From positions 1-48,638 of the forward strand of contig CAIQKM010000034.1 of NCBI GenBank assembly GCA_903872345.1: 48,638 nt of DNA. The letters run 5' to 3'. This DNA is from an uncultured Verrucomicrobia subdivision 3 bacterium. GTDB taxonomy: Bacteria; Verrucomicrobiota; Verrucomicrobiia; Limisphaerales; UBA11358. The notes under the pieces are model-generated. The model searched no databases, had not been told where the DNA came from, and was given only the letters and a program-made list of their open reading frames with translations. A program made the position numbers and the translations under genes. Each line of letters starts with the position of its first letter. The first letter of the stretch is position 1. Shown piece by piece: positions 17,271 to 26,421 of this stretch.

Positions 17271-18446
17271 GTGAGCCAGATTATAAAAGAAAAACGCACG
17301 CAAGGTTGGATGGGTATCCGCCGCGGCCACCGCGCGCACCCCGGCGAATGGCTCGCGGAAAAATTTATTTTTCTAGTCTCGCTCACCGCCATTCTGATGG
17401 TGTTTCTCATCTTCGCGTTTGTCACCCGCGAAGCGTTGCCCCTGATTACGGGCGAAGTCAGCAGCGCGGCCGTCCAGCCGGTCATCCCGGTGGCTGACAT
17501 GGACAAAATCCCCGCCGAAAAGCTGCGCATCTATCTTGAACTCACCCCGTCCCAGTTCGCCACCATGGACCATGACACCAAAAAACTGCTCATGGAAACC
17601 AAGGTGGAAGGCGCGCAGGACGCGCCGGACAACAAAGACGCCAAAATCAACACCATCGAATGGCGTTACCTGCTGTTTCCCTACCAGTGGAGCGGCTATG
17701 ACAAGCCCGTCTATATCTGGCAGCCCGTTTCCGAAATCAAAAAGTATAACATCATCCCCATTGTCATCGGCAGCATCAAGACCACCCTCATCGCCCTCTT
17801 TTTTGCCGTGCCCCTGGCCTTGGGTGCCGCCATTTACGTCTCCCAGCTGGCCAGCCCCAAACTAAAGGAGTACATCAAACCCGCCATTGAGATGCTTTCC
17901 GGCATACCCTCGGTGGTCGCCGGCTTTTTTGCCCTCATCTTCATGGCCACCGTGCTCCAGAAGGTTTTTGGTTACGAATCCCGGTTGAACGCCTTTGTGG
18001 CGGGCATCGCCCTGGGCTTCGCCATCATCCCGGTGGTGTTTTCCATCGCGGAAGACGCCCTCACGAGCGTGCCGCGCAACTTCACCCAGGCCGCCCTCGC
18101 CCTTGGCGCCTCCCGCTGGCAGGCCGCCTGGCAGGTCGTTCTGCCCGCCGCGCTGCCGGGTGTCTTCGCCGCCATTGTGCTCGGTTTCGGCCGCGCCATC
18201 GGCGAAACCATGATCGTGCTCATGGCCAGCGGCAACGCCAGCATCATGTCCGGCAACATCTTTGATTCCGCCCGCACCATTACCGCCACCATCGCCGCCG
18301 AACTCGCCGAGGCCGTCTTTGGCGGAGATCACTACCGCATTCTGTTTCTGATCGGCGCCCTGCTCTTTCTCGTCACCTTTCTGACCAACATGGCCGGCGA
18401 ACTGGTCATGAACCGCCTCAAGGGCAAACTGGAGGGGAAGAAATGA
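17271..18446 (+). CDS. pstC: Phosphate ABC transporter permease PstC
   Basis: A 391-residue inner-membrane permease subunit. One N-terminal membrane segment (about 30-52) is followed by a long periplasmic stretch of about 110 residues (roughly 55-165). The permease domain from about residue 170 has the cytoplasmic coupling motif EDALTSVPRNFTQAALALGA near 260-280 and IGETMIVLMASGN. The usual PstC is near 300-330 residues, so the periplasmic loop is enlarged. The start is a GTG at 17271; the ATG at 17310 (MGIRRGHRAHPG) is an alternative. The stop overlaps pstA by four bases (ATGA). Confidence 0.93.
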   Translation: MSQIIKEKRTQGWMGIRRGHRAHPGEWLAEKFIFLVSLTAILMVFLIFAFVTREALPLITGEVSSAAVQPVIPVADMDKIPAEKLRIYLELTPSQFATMDHDTKKLLMETKVEGAQDAPDNKDAKINTIEWRYLLFPYQWSGYDKPVYIWQPVSEIKKYNIIPIVIGSIKTTLIALFFAVPLALGAAIYVSQLASPKLKEYIKPAIEMLSGIPSVVAGFFALIFMATVLQKVFGYESRLNAFVAGIALGFAIIPVVFSIAEDALTSVPRNFTQAALALGASRWQAAWQVVLPAALPGVFAAIVLGFGRAIGETMIVLMASGNASIMSGNIFDSARTITATIAAELAEAVFGGDHYRILFLIGALLFLVTFLTNMAGELVMNRLKGKLEGKK

Positions 18447-19387
18447 ATTCGGTGAATACGATCGATTTCCGTACCAAGAAGTTCCGGGCCGGCTCCTTCT
18501 TCTTTACCGGCCTGACCGGCCTGGCCACCATCCTGATTTTGGCCATCCTGGCCACGATCCTGACGGATGTCGTTTACAACGGCTGGGGCACCCTGTCGTG
18601 GCATTTTGTCTCGACCATCCCCAAAAAAGATTTCTTCGATAGCAAAACCACCGGCGTCCTGCCGATGATCATCGGCACGGCCAGCCGCGTTTTTGTCATG
18701 ACCCTGTTCGTCCTGCCCATCGGGGTCATTACCGCCATTTACCTGACCGAATACGCCCCCAACACCTCGGTCATCACGCGCATCATCCGCGCCGCCGTCA
18801 ACAATCTGGCCGGGGTGCCCTCCATTGTCTTCGGCCTGTTTGGTCTAGGTTTTTTCGTGAACTTTGTTGGTAAAAATCTCGATGTCCTGTTTCACCATCC
18901 CACGGCCGTCTGGGGCCAGCCGGCGATCATTTGGGCCTCCCTAACCTTGGCGGTCATGACCATGCCCGTGGTTATCGTCGCCACCGAGGAAGCCCTTAAA
19001 GCTGTGCCGCAGGGATTGCGTGAAGCCAGCCTCGCCCTCGGCGGCACCAAGCTGCAAACCATCATCAAAATTGTTCTGCCGCAGGCCCTGCCCGGCATTC
19101 TCACCGGCGGCATCCTCGCCGTCAGCCGCGCCGCCGGCGAAGTGGCGCCCATTCTTTTCACCGGTGTGGCCTATTACATGGCCTCCCTGCCGCAACACCT
19201 CACCGACCAGTTCATGGATCTCGGCTACCACGTATTTGTCCTGTCCACCCAGTCGCCCAACATCCAGCAAACCGAACCCATTTTGTACGCCACGGTTCTG
19301 GTCCTGTTGATTTTGACCTTTGCCCTGAATCTTGTGGCCATTTTTATCCGCTCAAATATGCGGCGGAAGATGCGCTCGCTCCATTAA
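18443..19387 (+). CDS. pstA: Phosphate ABC transporter permease PstA
   Basis: A 314-residue inner-membrane permease subunit, partner of PstC. One N-terminal membrane helix (about 20-45) precedes a permease domain with [31 protein letters not shown] sequence from about residue 95, and [20 protein letters not shown] near residue 178, the coupling helix motif that contacts PstB. The ATG overlaps the pstC stop, implying translational coupling; the pstB start follows four bases after its own stop. Length and motifs are normal. Confidence 0.95.
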   Translation: MNSVNTIDFRTKKFRAGSFFFTGLTGLATILILAILATILTDVVYNGWGTLSWHFVSTIPKKDFFDSKTTGVLPMIIGTASRVFVMTLFVLPIGVITAIYLTEYAPNTSVITRIIRAAVNNLAGVPSIVFGLFGLGFFVNFVGKNLDVLFHHPTAVWGQPAIIWASLTLAVMTMPVVIVATEEALKAVPQGLREASLALGGTKLQTIIKIVLPQALPGILTGGILAVSRAAGEVAPILFTGVAYYMASLPQHLTDQFMDLGYHVFVLSTQSPNIQQTEPILYATVLVLLILTFALNLVAIFIRSNMRRKMRSLH

Positions 19388-19391
19388 ACTG

Positions 19392-20216
19392 ATGTCTATG
19401 GCCGAAATCACCCTGCCAAAAATAAGTCCCACGGAATTGCGTCCGCTCGCCGCCGGTGCGGGCGCGCCGCTGATCGAGATCACCGACCTTTCGCTGTATT
19501 ACGGCGCCTCCAAGGCGTTGAAGAACATTTCCCTGAGCCTCGGCGAAAAGGTGGTCACCGCCTTCATCGGCCCTTCCGGCTGCGGCAAATCCACTCTGCT
19601 CCGCTGCCTCAACCGCATGAACGACCTCATCGATAACGTGCGCATTGAAGGAGCCGTTACCATCGGCGGACACGATATCAACGGCGCCAACGTGGACGTG
19701 ATTGAACTGCGCAAGCGCGTCGGCATGGTCTTTCAAAAGTCCAATCCCTTTCCCAAATCCATTTACGAGAACGTCGCCTATGGGCTCCGCCTGCACGGGG
19801 TCAAAGACAAATCCGAAATGGATGGCGTCGTGGAGCAAAGCCTGCGGGGGGCCGCCCTCTGGGATGAAGTGAAGGACCGGCTGCACTCCAGTGCCCTCGG
19901 CCTGTCCGGCGGTCAGCAGCAGCGTCTCTGCATCGCCCGCGCCATCGCCATCCGCCCGGAAATCATCCTCATGGATGAACCCGCCTCCGCCCTCGACCCC
20001 ATCGCCACCACCCGCATTGAGGAACTGATTCTGGAATTGAAGAAGGAGTTCACCATCGTTATTGTCACGCACAACATGCAGCAGGCCGCCCGCATTTCGG
20101 ATTACACCGCCTTTTTCTATATTGGCGAACTCATTGAATTTGACACCACTACCCGGATTTTCACCAATCCGTCCAAACGGCAGACGGAAGATTATGTGAC
20201 AGGCCGGTTCGGATGA
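19392..20216 (+). CDS. pstB: Phosphate ABC transporter ATP-binding protein
   Basis: A 274-residue ATPase that powers PstCA. Walker A is GPSGCGKST near residue 65, the signature motif is LSGGQQQR near residue 176, and Walker B is [11 protein letters not shown] near 196, followed by the switch His in [16 protein letters not shown] second ATG six bases later (19398, MAEITLPK) is an equally possible start. The frame is open further upstream inside pstA but has no family sequence there. It is 22 bases from phoU. Confidence 0.96.
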   Translation: MSMAEITLPKISPTELRPLAAGAGAPLIEITDLSLYYGASKALKNISLSLGEKVVTAFIGPSGCGKSTLLRCLNRMNDLIDNVRIEGAVTIGGHDINGANVDVIELRKRVGMVFQKSNPFPKSIYENVAYGLRLHGVKDKSEMDGVVEQSLRGAALWDEVKDRLHSSALGLSGGQQQRLCIARAIAIRPEIILMDEPASALDPIATTRIEELILELKKEFTIVIVTHNMQQAARISDYTAFFYIGELIEFDTTTRIFTNPSKRQTEDYVTGRFG

Positions 20217-20238
20217 GCTAATTTTCAACCAGACATAT

Positions 20239-20904
20239 ATGGAAAACCATTTCGAAATGGGCATTGACGCGCTGCGGCAGCGATTGCTGTTGATGGGCAG
20301 TCATGCCGAGATGTCCGTCAACCGCGCCATCCAGGCCCTGATGGACCGCAACTACGACCTGGCCCTGCAGGTCCGCTCCGACGACAACGCCATTGACCAG
20401 TTCGAAATTGAAATCGATGAAATGGCCATCAATCTGCTAACCCGCGCCCCGCTGGCCAGCAACCTGCGCCTGGTGACCGTGGCCATGAAAATCTCCCAAA
20501 ATCTCGAACGCATCGGCGACGAGGCCACCAAAATCGCCAAGCGCGCCCGCGACCTTTCCCAGGAACCGCCCGTCAAAATCAATCTCGAGCTGCCCCGCAT
20601 GGCCGGCATGGCGCTCAGCATGGTCAAAGACTCCTTGGATTCTTTTGTCCAACGCGACTCCGCCGCCGCCCGCGCCATCATTCCCCGGGACCGGGAAGTG
20701 GACGCCTTGAACAAACAGATCCATCAGCAATTCGCACAGCACATGATGCAGCAACCCGATACCATCGCGCGTTGTTTGCACTGGATTGTTGCCAGCAAAA
20801 GCTTGGAGCGCATTGCCGATCACGCCAAGAATATTGCCGAAGAAGTGGTTTACCTCTGCGAAGCCCAGGACATTCGTCATCAGGCCCAGATCCGGCCGGT
20901 CTAA
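20239..20904 (+). CDS. phoU: Phosphate signalling complex protein PhoU
   Basis: A 221-residue protein of two PhoU three-helix repeats. The metal-binding motifs are in NLERIGDEATKIAKRA near residue 92 and SLERIADHAKNIAEEVVYL near residue 195. PhoU links the Pst transporter to a PhoR-type kinase and limits phosphate uptake when phosphate is sufficient. It is the last gene of the pst operon and converges on fmt, 40 bases away. No phoB or phoR gene is in the window. Confidence 0.96.
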   Translation: MENHFEMGIDALRQRLLLMGSHAEMSVNRAIQALMDRNYDLALQVRSDDNAIDQFEIEIDEMAINLLTRAPLASNLRLVTVAMKISQNLERIGDEATKIAKRARDLSQEPPVKINLELPRMAGMALSMVKDSLDSFVQRDSAAARAIIPRDREVDALNKQIHQQFAQHMMQQPDTIARCLHWIVASKSLERIADHAKNIAEEVVYLCEAQDIRHQAQIRPV

Positions 20905-20944
20905 TTTGTCCGGAGCGGCGACAGCCGGTTGTCTGAAAAAATGC

Positions 20945-21892
20945 TCAACCCAGCTTGGTGCCCGGCTTGAATGGCGATCCGGCCAGAAATTGCTCGGCTG
21001 TTTGCCGCCGTCCGCCTTCGCGCTGCAATTCCAAGATACGCAGGGCATTCTGCCCGCAGCCGACGACAATCCCCGTCTTGTCCGCGGTCAGAATTTCTCC
21101 GGGAATGCCAGTCTTGGCCACCACCTCCACTTTCCAGATTTTCAGCAGCAGCGGCTTGGGCTCGGCCGGCAGGAAAGTAAATGCTCCCGGCCAGGGCGTA
21201 AATGCCCGCAGCCGGTTCCAGATAACCGTTGCCGGCAGGTTCCAGTCAACGTGGGCGTCCTCTTTTTTAATCTTGGCCGCGTAAGTGGCCCCCTCCGCCG
21301 GCTGGGGCTGCGGCGTAATGGCGCCCGCCACCCAGCCATGAATGGTTTCCACCAGCAGTTTCGCCCCCATCAGGGCCAGCCGGGCGTACAGGGCCGGACA
21401 ATCTTCTTCCGTTGAAATGGGCGTGGACTGCATCGACAAAACCGGCCCCGTGTCCAGACCGATATCCATTTTCATGATGGCAATGCCGGTTTCCGTATCA
21501 CCATTGGCCATGGCCCGCTGAATCGGCGCCGCCCCCCGGTATTTGGGCAGCAATGAACCATGCACATTCAGGCAGCCATGTGGAGGCAAATCCAGAATCG
21601 CGGCCGGCAGAATCTGGCCGTAAGCCACCACCACCATCAAATCCGGTTGCCACGCTTTGAGTTCGCCAATGAATTTTTCGTCCCGCGCCCGGGTCGGTTG
21701 CAATACTGGAATCCCCAGTTTTTCCGCCACGACCTTGACCGGGGAAGGTTGCAATTTCAGATCCCGTCCCTTGGGCTTGTCCGGTTGGGTAACGACCGCC
21801 ACCACTTGGAAACGCGGCTCCGCCGCCAGCGCTTCCAGGCTGGCGCAGGAAAAATCCGCCGTCCCCATGAAGATGATCCGCAGCGGAGCCAT
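20945..21892 (-). CDS. fmt: Methionyl-tRNA formyltransferase
   Basis: Transfers a formyl group from 10-formyl-tetrahydrofolate to initiator Met-tRNA. The N-terminal domain has LRIIFMGTADFSCASLEAL. The folate-site motif NVHGSLLPKYRGAAPIQRA, with catalytic Asn and His, lies near residue 104, and MDIGLDTGP near 145. A C-terminal tRNA-binding domain follows from about 205. I placed the start at the ATG at 21892 (MAPLRIIF). A GTG at 21910 overlaps the upstream stop as GTGA and is a credible alternative. It is the last gene of a three-gene overlapping unit. Confidence 0.95.
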   Translation of the reverse strand: MAPLRIIFMGTADFSCASLEALAAEPRFQVVAVVTQPDKPKGRDLKLQPSPVKVVAEKLGIPVLQPTRARDEKFIGELKAWQPDLMVVVAYGQILPAAILDLPPHGCLNVHGSLLPKYRGAAPIQRAMANGDTETGIAIMKMDIGLDTGPVLSMQSTPISTEEDCPALYARLALMGAKLLVETIHGWVAGAITPQPQPAEGATYAAKIKKEDAHVDWNLPATVIWNRLRAFTPWPGAFTFLPAEPKPLLLKIWKVEVVAKTGIPGEILTADKTGIVVGCGQNALRILELQREGGRRQTAEQFLAGSPFKPGTKLG

Positions 21893-21906
21893 TTTATTGC
21901 CGGCCG

Positions 21907-22488
21907 TCACTTCTTGACCACCCGGCGCAGAATGTCCACCAGCACCTTGGCGGGCGGCTGGTCCGCATTGATCTGGTGAACCAGATGACGGCCGTAAAAC
22001 TTCAGCACCGGCTTCGTATCCTTCTCGTACACGTGCAACCGGTCGCGGATAATGCTCAGATTCGCATCATCCAGCCGGTTTTCCTTGATGGCCCGGCGTT
22101 GGATGCGCGCAACGAGTTTGTCCTCATCGGCGGATTTCATGTAGAAAACCGCCACCACATCCAGCGTGTCCTTCAAAATTTCCGCCTGCTTCACATTCCG
22201 GGGAATGCCATCCAGCACCAGCGTATCCTGTTCGGGATGAAACCGGCCGGTTTTGGTCTGATTCTCAATGAACTGCCGCCACAACTCAATGGTCGGCTCA
22301 TCCGGCACCAGTTGCCCCCGGCCGGAATAATCGATGAAAACCCGGCCCAGCGGGCTGTCCGCCCGCAAATTCCGAAAGACATCACCGCAGGCGCAGTGAA
22401 AAAAATTCGGAATGTTCCCGAGAATTTTGCCCTGGGTGCCTTTGCCGACACCGGGAGCCCCGAAAAGAAGCGCGCAACGATATTTCAA
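21907..22488 (-). CDS. Divergent adenylate-kinase-like nucleoside monophosphate kinase
   Basis: A 193-residue protein with the P-loop GAPGVGKGTQGKIL at about residues 10-23 and the short-LID pattern of AMP/UMP/CMP kinases: RRAIKENRLDD, then IIRDRLHVYEKDTKPVLKFY. Two normally conserved sites differ: the usual STGD of the NMP site reads CACGDVFRNL, and DGFPRT reads DGIPRN. It may be a kinase with another substrate or a non-canonical paralogue. A second, more canonical adk with a zinc-type LID lies at 40501-41325. The start is a TTG overlapping the preceding stop (TTGA). Confidence 0.8.
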   Translation of the reverse strand: MKYRCALLFGAPGVGKGTQGKILGNIPNFFHCACGDVFRNLRADSPLGRVFIDYSGRGQLVPDEPTIELWRQFIENQTKTGRFHPEQDTLVLDGIPRNVKQAEILKDTLDVVAVFYMKSADEDKLVARIQRRAIKENRLDDANLSIIRDRLHVYEKDTKPVLKFYGRHLVHQINADQPPAKVLVDILRRVVKK

Positions 22489-23393
22489 GTGGTGATGGGG
22501 GTTAGTTTGATTTCCTGTATATCCGCGTAGGGCACGGTGACCTGGCCGCGCTCCTTGGTCTCCAAAATGGCATCCGACGTCCCGGTTTGGGCGATGCGTT
22601 CCACGGTGAACCCCTCCGTGGTGGTCTTCAGGGTCATGATATATTTCAAACCATCCCCCTTGGGTTCGCCCGCAAAGCCGGCAAACTTGGTTTCCACGAA
22701 TCGTTTGTTGAACGTAAATTTTCCGCGCGCGTACACCTGCTCCGTCGGCTTCTTCGGCTGGCTCGCTGCCGCCGCCGCTTCCACCTCGATGTCCGTTTCG
22801 CCGCCCGGCTTCACCGCGATCTTTTCCGCCGGCGCCCCCTCGCCCGCCGGCACCACTTCTTGCGCCGGCCGATCTATGACCACCGGCAGGTAAACGTAAA
22901 TTCCCGGCCCGATAATCGGCAGCAACGCCGACACTCCCAGCACCTGAAACAGCGGCCGGTTCCGCACCAGCGCCACCTCAAAAGCCGCATACAGATTCGC
23001 AATATACAGCAGAATCAACATCACCAGGCCCACCGAGGACTTCACAAATCCCCCGATCACGGACGGATTGGCGGCCAGTTGCAGCCGGGTGACCGGGTTG
23101 ATTTTGATCTCGGGCGGCGCAACATGCCGGGATTCCGTCGGTTCAATAAACGGTTCCACATAGCCTGCCAGCTTGGGGTTCTGCCCCAGATCCTTCAAGG
23201 TTTGCTGGGAAAAACGCGACCACGGCAGGTTGGTGTAAACATCCCCGTCGCAATGCAACATGATGCCGTTGTCATCCGATTTTACGATCTCACCCGAAAA
23301 GGATGAGCCGTCCGTCAGGGTCACACTGTCAGCCGCCGGCAGCCGCACCGCGAACGCCAGCCAGACGCAGATTAAAAAAAATGGTTTGCGCAC
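22485..23393 (-). CDS. Membrane protein of unknown function with signal peptide
   Basis: A 302-residue protein I do not recognise by family. A signal peptide (ending near LPAADS) precedes a small beta-rich module (VTLTDGSSFSGEIVKSDDNG) that recalls SH3- or Sm-like domains in Verrucomicrobiota envelope proteins. Two hydrophobic segments follow (about 117-137 and 150-172), then a Pro/Ala/Glu linker and a beta-rich C-terminal region ending in VTVPYADIQEIKLTPITT. It overlaps the TTG start of the kinase-like gene by four bases and is the first gene of the fmt unit. Location is probably the inner membrane. Confidence 0.7.
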   Translation of the reverse strand: MRKPFFLICVWLAFAVRLPAADSVTLTDGSSFSGEIVKSDDNGIMLHCDGDVYTNLPWSRFSQQTLKDLGQNPKLAGYVEPFIEPTESRHVAPPEIKINPVTRLQLAANPSVIGGFVKSSVGLVMLILLYIANLYAAFEVALVRNRPLFQVLGVSALLPIIGPGIYVYLPVVIDRPAQEVVPAGEGAPAEKIAVKPGGETDIEVEAAAAASQPKKPTEQVYARGKFTFNKRFVETKFAGFAGEPKGDGLKYIMTLKTTTEGFTVERIAQTGTSDAILETKERGQVTVPYADIQEIKLTPITT

Positions 23394-23443
23394 AGCGATT
23401 TTCTAGCAAAGCCGGAGCCTCGACGAAAGCAAATTCAACGTCC

Positions 23444-24706
23444 TCAGCCGGATGTTTCCGCCCCCGCCGCCAATAATTCCATGATCCGGGCCGGTGCTTC
23501 ATCGGCTTTCAGCAACCGCGCCATCGTTTTCATGTGCGGATCAATATGCGTAAAAAACTGTTTATACGCGGCGCACAGGTAGTTTAAACCCGCCTCCCCG
23601 TCCGGCGTTTGACCAAACCGATGCTTCGGACATTCCCCGTTGCAGGCAAACCGCACCGCGCATTTGCGGCAATATTTCGGCAGTGACAACCGTTTAGCCT
23701 CGCCAAATCCCGTTTGCGCCGGCGAATTGACCATGCCGCCCAGGCTTTGGTTCAGGATGTTGCCCAGCCGGTGCCGTGGATAAACATAATGGTCACAACT
23801 ATAAACGTCTCCATTATGCTCCAGCGCCAGCGCCCCGCCGCATTGCTCCGCAAACACGCACAGGGATGAGCCCAGCCCCATCCAATTGCCCAGCGCCACG
23901 TCAAACAATTGCACATACGTCGTGCCCACATCGTGCCGCACCCATTCGTCAAATATCGTACAAAGAAACCGCCCATACTGTTCCGGTTCAACGCTCCACG
24001 GTGTCACCACTGAAGGTTTCTCGGCCACGCCCGGCCATGGCGGGGCGGCAAAATCATATCCGGCCGATTGCATCGCCGGCGGCGCTGCACGCTCCACCAG
24101 TGGTATGAATTGTATAAAACTGCTGCCAATCCCCTTCAAAAACCGGTACAGCTCCAGCGGATGCTGCGAATTGAGGCGGTTCACCACCGTGAGTGTATTG
24201 AATTCCACCCCATGTTTTTTAAGCACATCCAGCCCCCGCATCACCGTCGAAAACGTCGGCTGCTGCCGCTTGTCCACCCGCAGGGCATCATGCCACTCCG
24301 CCGGACCGTCGATTGAAAGCCCCACCAGAAACCGGTTCGCGGCCAGAAATTCGCCCCACGCATCGTCCAGCAGCGTGCCATTGGTCTGAATGGCATTAAA
24401 AATGGTTTTGCCACCGGCAAACTGTTCCTGCAGTTGCACCACCTTTTGGAAGAATTCCACCCCCAGCAACGTCGGTTCTCCGCCCTGCCACGCAAAGTGA
24501 ATTTCCGGTCCCGGCTGTTCTTGGATATATTGCCGCACGTACTCCGCCAGCACGGTGTCATTCATCCGCCATGCTGATTCGCCGGGATACAACGCCTCTT
24601 TTTCCAAATAGAAACAGTATTTGCAATCCAGATTGCAAATTGACCCAATGGGCTTCGTCAGGACGTGGAATCCCCGCCGGACATTGGTTTCAGGTAACAG
24701 GCTCAC
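23444..24706 (-). CDS. Anaerobic sulfatase-maturating enzyme (radical SAM/SPASM)
   Basis: Oxidises the active-site Cys or Ser of sulfatases to formylglycine without oxygen. The 420-residue protein begins VSLLPETNVRRGFHVLTKPI and carries the radical-SAM cluster motif CNLDCKYCFYLEK near residue 25. AWQGGEPTLLGVEFF follows, and a C-terminal SPASM domain has clustered cysteines (CGGALALEHNGDVYSCDHYV; CRKCAVRFACNGECPKHRFG). I chose the GTG at 24706 because homologues start near SLLPETNV; a TTG at 24730 also fits. It is divergent from a sulfatase with a Cys-type active site, its likely substrate. Confidence 0.93.
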   Translation of the reverse strand: MSLLPETNVRRGFHVLTKPIGSICNLDCKYCFYLEKEALYPGESAWRMNDTVLAEYVRQYIQEQPGPEIHFAWQGGEPTLLGVEFFQKVVQLQEQFAGGKTIFNAIQTNGTLLDDAWGEFLAANRFLVGLSIDGPAEWHDALRVDKRQQPTFSTVMRGLDVLKKHGVEFNTLTVVNRLNSQHPLELYRFLKGIGSSFIQFIPLVERAAPPAMQSAGYDFAAPPWPGVAEKPSVVTPWSVEPEQYGRFLCTIFDEWVRHDVGTTYVQLFDVALGNWMGLGSSLCVFAEQCGGALALEHNGDVYSCDHYVYPRHRLGNILNQSLGGMVNSPAQTGFGEAKRLSLPKYCRKCAVRFACNGECPKHRFGQTPDGEAGLNYLCAAYKQFFTHIDPHMKTMARLLKADEAPARIMELLAAGAETSG

Positions 24707-24793
24707 TGGCCCGCAGAATACGCGAGCCAATCATACGGCGCAAATAGTGTAATAAAAACCTTCCCATCCTCCGAATTGGCGATACCCGATTTC

Positions 24794-24821
24794 TTGACTG
24801 CGACCAACCTGTTAATATATT
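24794..24821 (+). promoter_or_regulatory. Promoter of the sulfatase gene, possibly leaderless
   Basis: TTGACT (24794-24799) and TATATT (24816-24821) are 16 bases apart. The sulfatase ATG lies only eight bases after the -10 hexamer, so transcription from this site would start at or next to the start codon. No Shine-Dalgarno sequence precedes the ATG. Inference. Confidence 0.45.
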
Positions 24822-24829
24822 CCCAACAG

Positions 24830-26356
24830 ATGAGCCACCCTGAACCGAGTCGTTGGACCCGTCGTGATTTTCTCGGCACCGTCGCCGGGGCCACCGCCGC
24901 CTCGCTCACGGTCGCCCTGCCCGTGTCAGCCGCCGACTCCGCCAAGCCTCGGCCGAATGTACTTTTCCTGATGGCCGATGACATGCGCGTGGAAATCGGT
25001 TGCTACGGCAGCCGTTTCGGAGCCAAGACCCCGAATCTCGACAAGCTCGCCCAATCCGGCGTCCGTTTTGACCGCAATTACTGCCAGTTTCCCCTGTGCA
25101 ATCCGTCCCGATCCTCACTGCTCACCGGTCGCAAACCTTCCACCACCGGTGTCCTCGGCAATCGCGCCGCCTTTCGCGAAGCCCACCCCGACTGGACCAG
25201 CCTGCCCCAGTTGTTCCGGGAAAACGGCTACGCCACCGTTCGCGCCGGTAAAATCTTTCACGGTGGCATCGACGATCCCAAAGCTTGGCAGGAATCCAGC
25301 GGTGGTGAAGCCGCCGATGAAGGCGGCATGCAATCCTCCACCGTGGGAAAGGTGATTCGCCAAAGCAACCTCCTCACCAACGACACCCCGGCCGCCGCCG
25401 CCGCCATCGAATCCGAGGGCCGTAAACGCATCGCCTACTCCGACCGCATCGTCGTGCTCGAAGGCAATGGCGAAAGCCATGGCGATTACCACACCGCCGA
25501 CCGCACCATCGAAAATCTGCGCCGGTACAAGGATCAGCCCTTTTTCATCGCCTGCGGTTTTGTGAAACCCCACAGTCCGCCCACCGCGCCCAAAAAGTTT
25601 TTTGACCTGTACGATCCGGCGAAAATCGAGCTGACACCCGACTTCGCCTCCACCCCCACCGTACCGCCGGGGTTTCCCAGCGCCGCCATCCGGAAGAAAA
25701 ACGCCGACCTCTTTATCGGGCGCAATGCCAGCCCTGCCGAGGCCAAGGAAATGATCTGCGCCTACCTCGCTTCGCTTTCCTGGGCCGACTGGAATCTCGG
25801 CCGCGTGATTGATGAGCTCGACCGCCTCGGTCTGCGCGACAACACCATCATCGTTTTCGTGGCCGACCACGGCTATCAACTCGGCGAAAAAGGCAAATGG
25901 TCCAAAGCCGGTTCCCTCTTTGAAATGGGGGCTCGCGTGCCGCTTATCATTTCAGCCCCAGGTGCCGGCGGCAATGGCCAACCCTGCACCCGTATTGTCG
26001 AATCATTGGATATTTACCCGACCCTCGTGGAACTCTGCGGCCTCAAGAAACCCGCCGAACTCGAAGGCCAGAGCGTCGCCCCGCTGCTTCAGAACCCGAC
26101 CGCCAAATGGGACAAGCCCGGCTTCACCGTCTGGAGCGAAGACGGCCGCACCTACCACGGCGTCGCCGTCCGCACCGAACAATGGCGCTACGCCGAATAC
26201 GGCCCCAACGGCGTCAATGGAGCCATGCTGTTCGATCCCAAGAACGACCCGCTGGAAATGAAGAATCTGGCCAACGATCCCCAGTACGCCTCCGTGGTGG
26301 CCGAACTCTCCAAACTCACGCGCGACTACGCCGCCCTGCTGCCCAAGCCGGCGTAA
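24830..26356 (+). CDS. Secreted Cys-type sulfatase (iduronate-2-sulfatase-like)
   Basis: A 508-residue arylsulfatase-family hydrolase (family S1) removing sulfate esters from a polysaccharide or other substrate. A Tat-like signal (SRWTRRDFLGTVAGATAA) implies export folded. The N-terminal metal site reads PNVLFLMADDMR, and the formylglycine motif is LCNPSRSSLLTGR with Cys at about residue 90. Sequence around it (RNYCQFPLCNPSRSS) and the C-terminal WSKAGSLFEMGARVPLII resemble the iduronate-2-sulfatase subgroup. The frame extends to 24776, but the ATG at 24830 gives a proper signal peptide. The neighbouring maturase should activate it. Confidence 0.93.
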   Translation: MSHPEPSRWTRRDFLGTVAGATAASLTVALPVSAADSAKPRPNVLFLMADDMRVEIGCYGSRFGAKTPNLDKLAQSGVRFDRNYCQFPLCNPSRSSLLTGRKPSTTGVLGNRAAFREAHPDWTSLPQLFRENGYATVRAGKIFHGGIDDPKAWQESSGGEAADEGGMQSSTVGKVIRQSNLLTNDTPAAAAAIESEGRKRIAYSDRIVVLEGNGESHGDYHTADRTIENLRRYKDQPFFIACGFVKPHSPPTAPKKFFDLYDPAKIELTPDFASTPTVPPGFPSAAIRKKNADLFIGRNASPAEAKEMICAYLASLSWADWNLGRVIDELDRLGLRDNTIIVFVADHGYQLGEKGKWSKAGSLFEMGARVPLIISAPGAGGNGQPCTRIVESLDIYPTLVELCGLKKPAELEGQSVAPLLQNPTAKWDKPGFTVWSEDGRTYHGVAVRTEQWRYAEYGPNGVNGAMLFDPKNDPLEMKNLANDPQYASVVAELSKLTRDYAALLPKPA

Positions 26357-26379
26357 ACGCAATCAATACCAGCTTTGGG

Positions 26380-26400
26380 GTGGGGACAGCTTGTCCCCAC
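26380..26400. repeat. Short palindrome between convergent sulfatase and DJ-1 genes
   Basis: GTGGGGACA (26380-26388) pairs perfectly with TGTCCCCAC (26392-26400) across a three-base loop. It sits in the 65-base gap between convergent genes and may act as a terminator hairpin or be a REP-like repeat. No T-run follows. Confidence 0.45.
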
Positions 26401-26421
26401 AGCCTTCAGACGGAAATTTGC

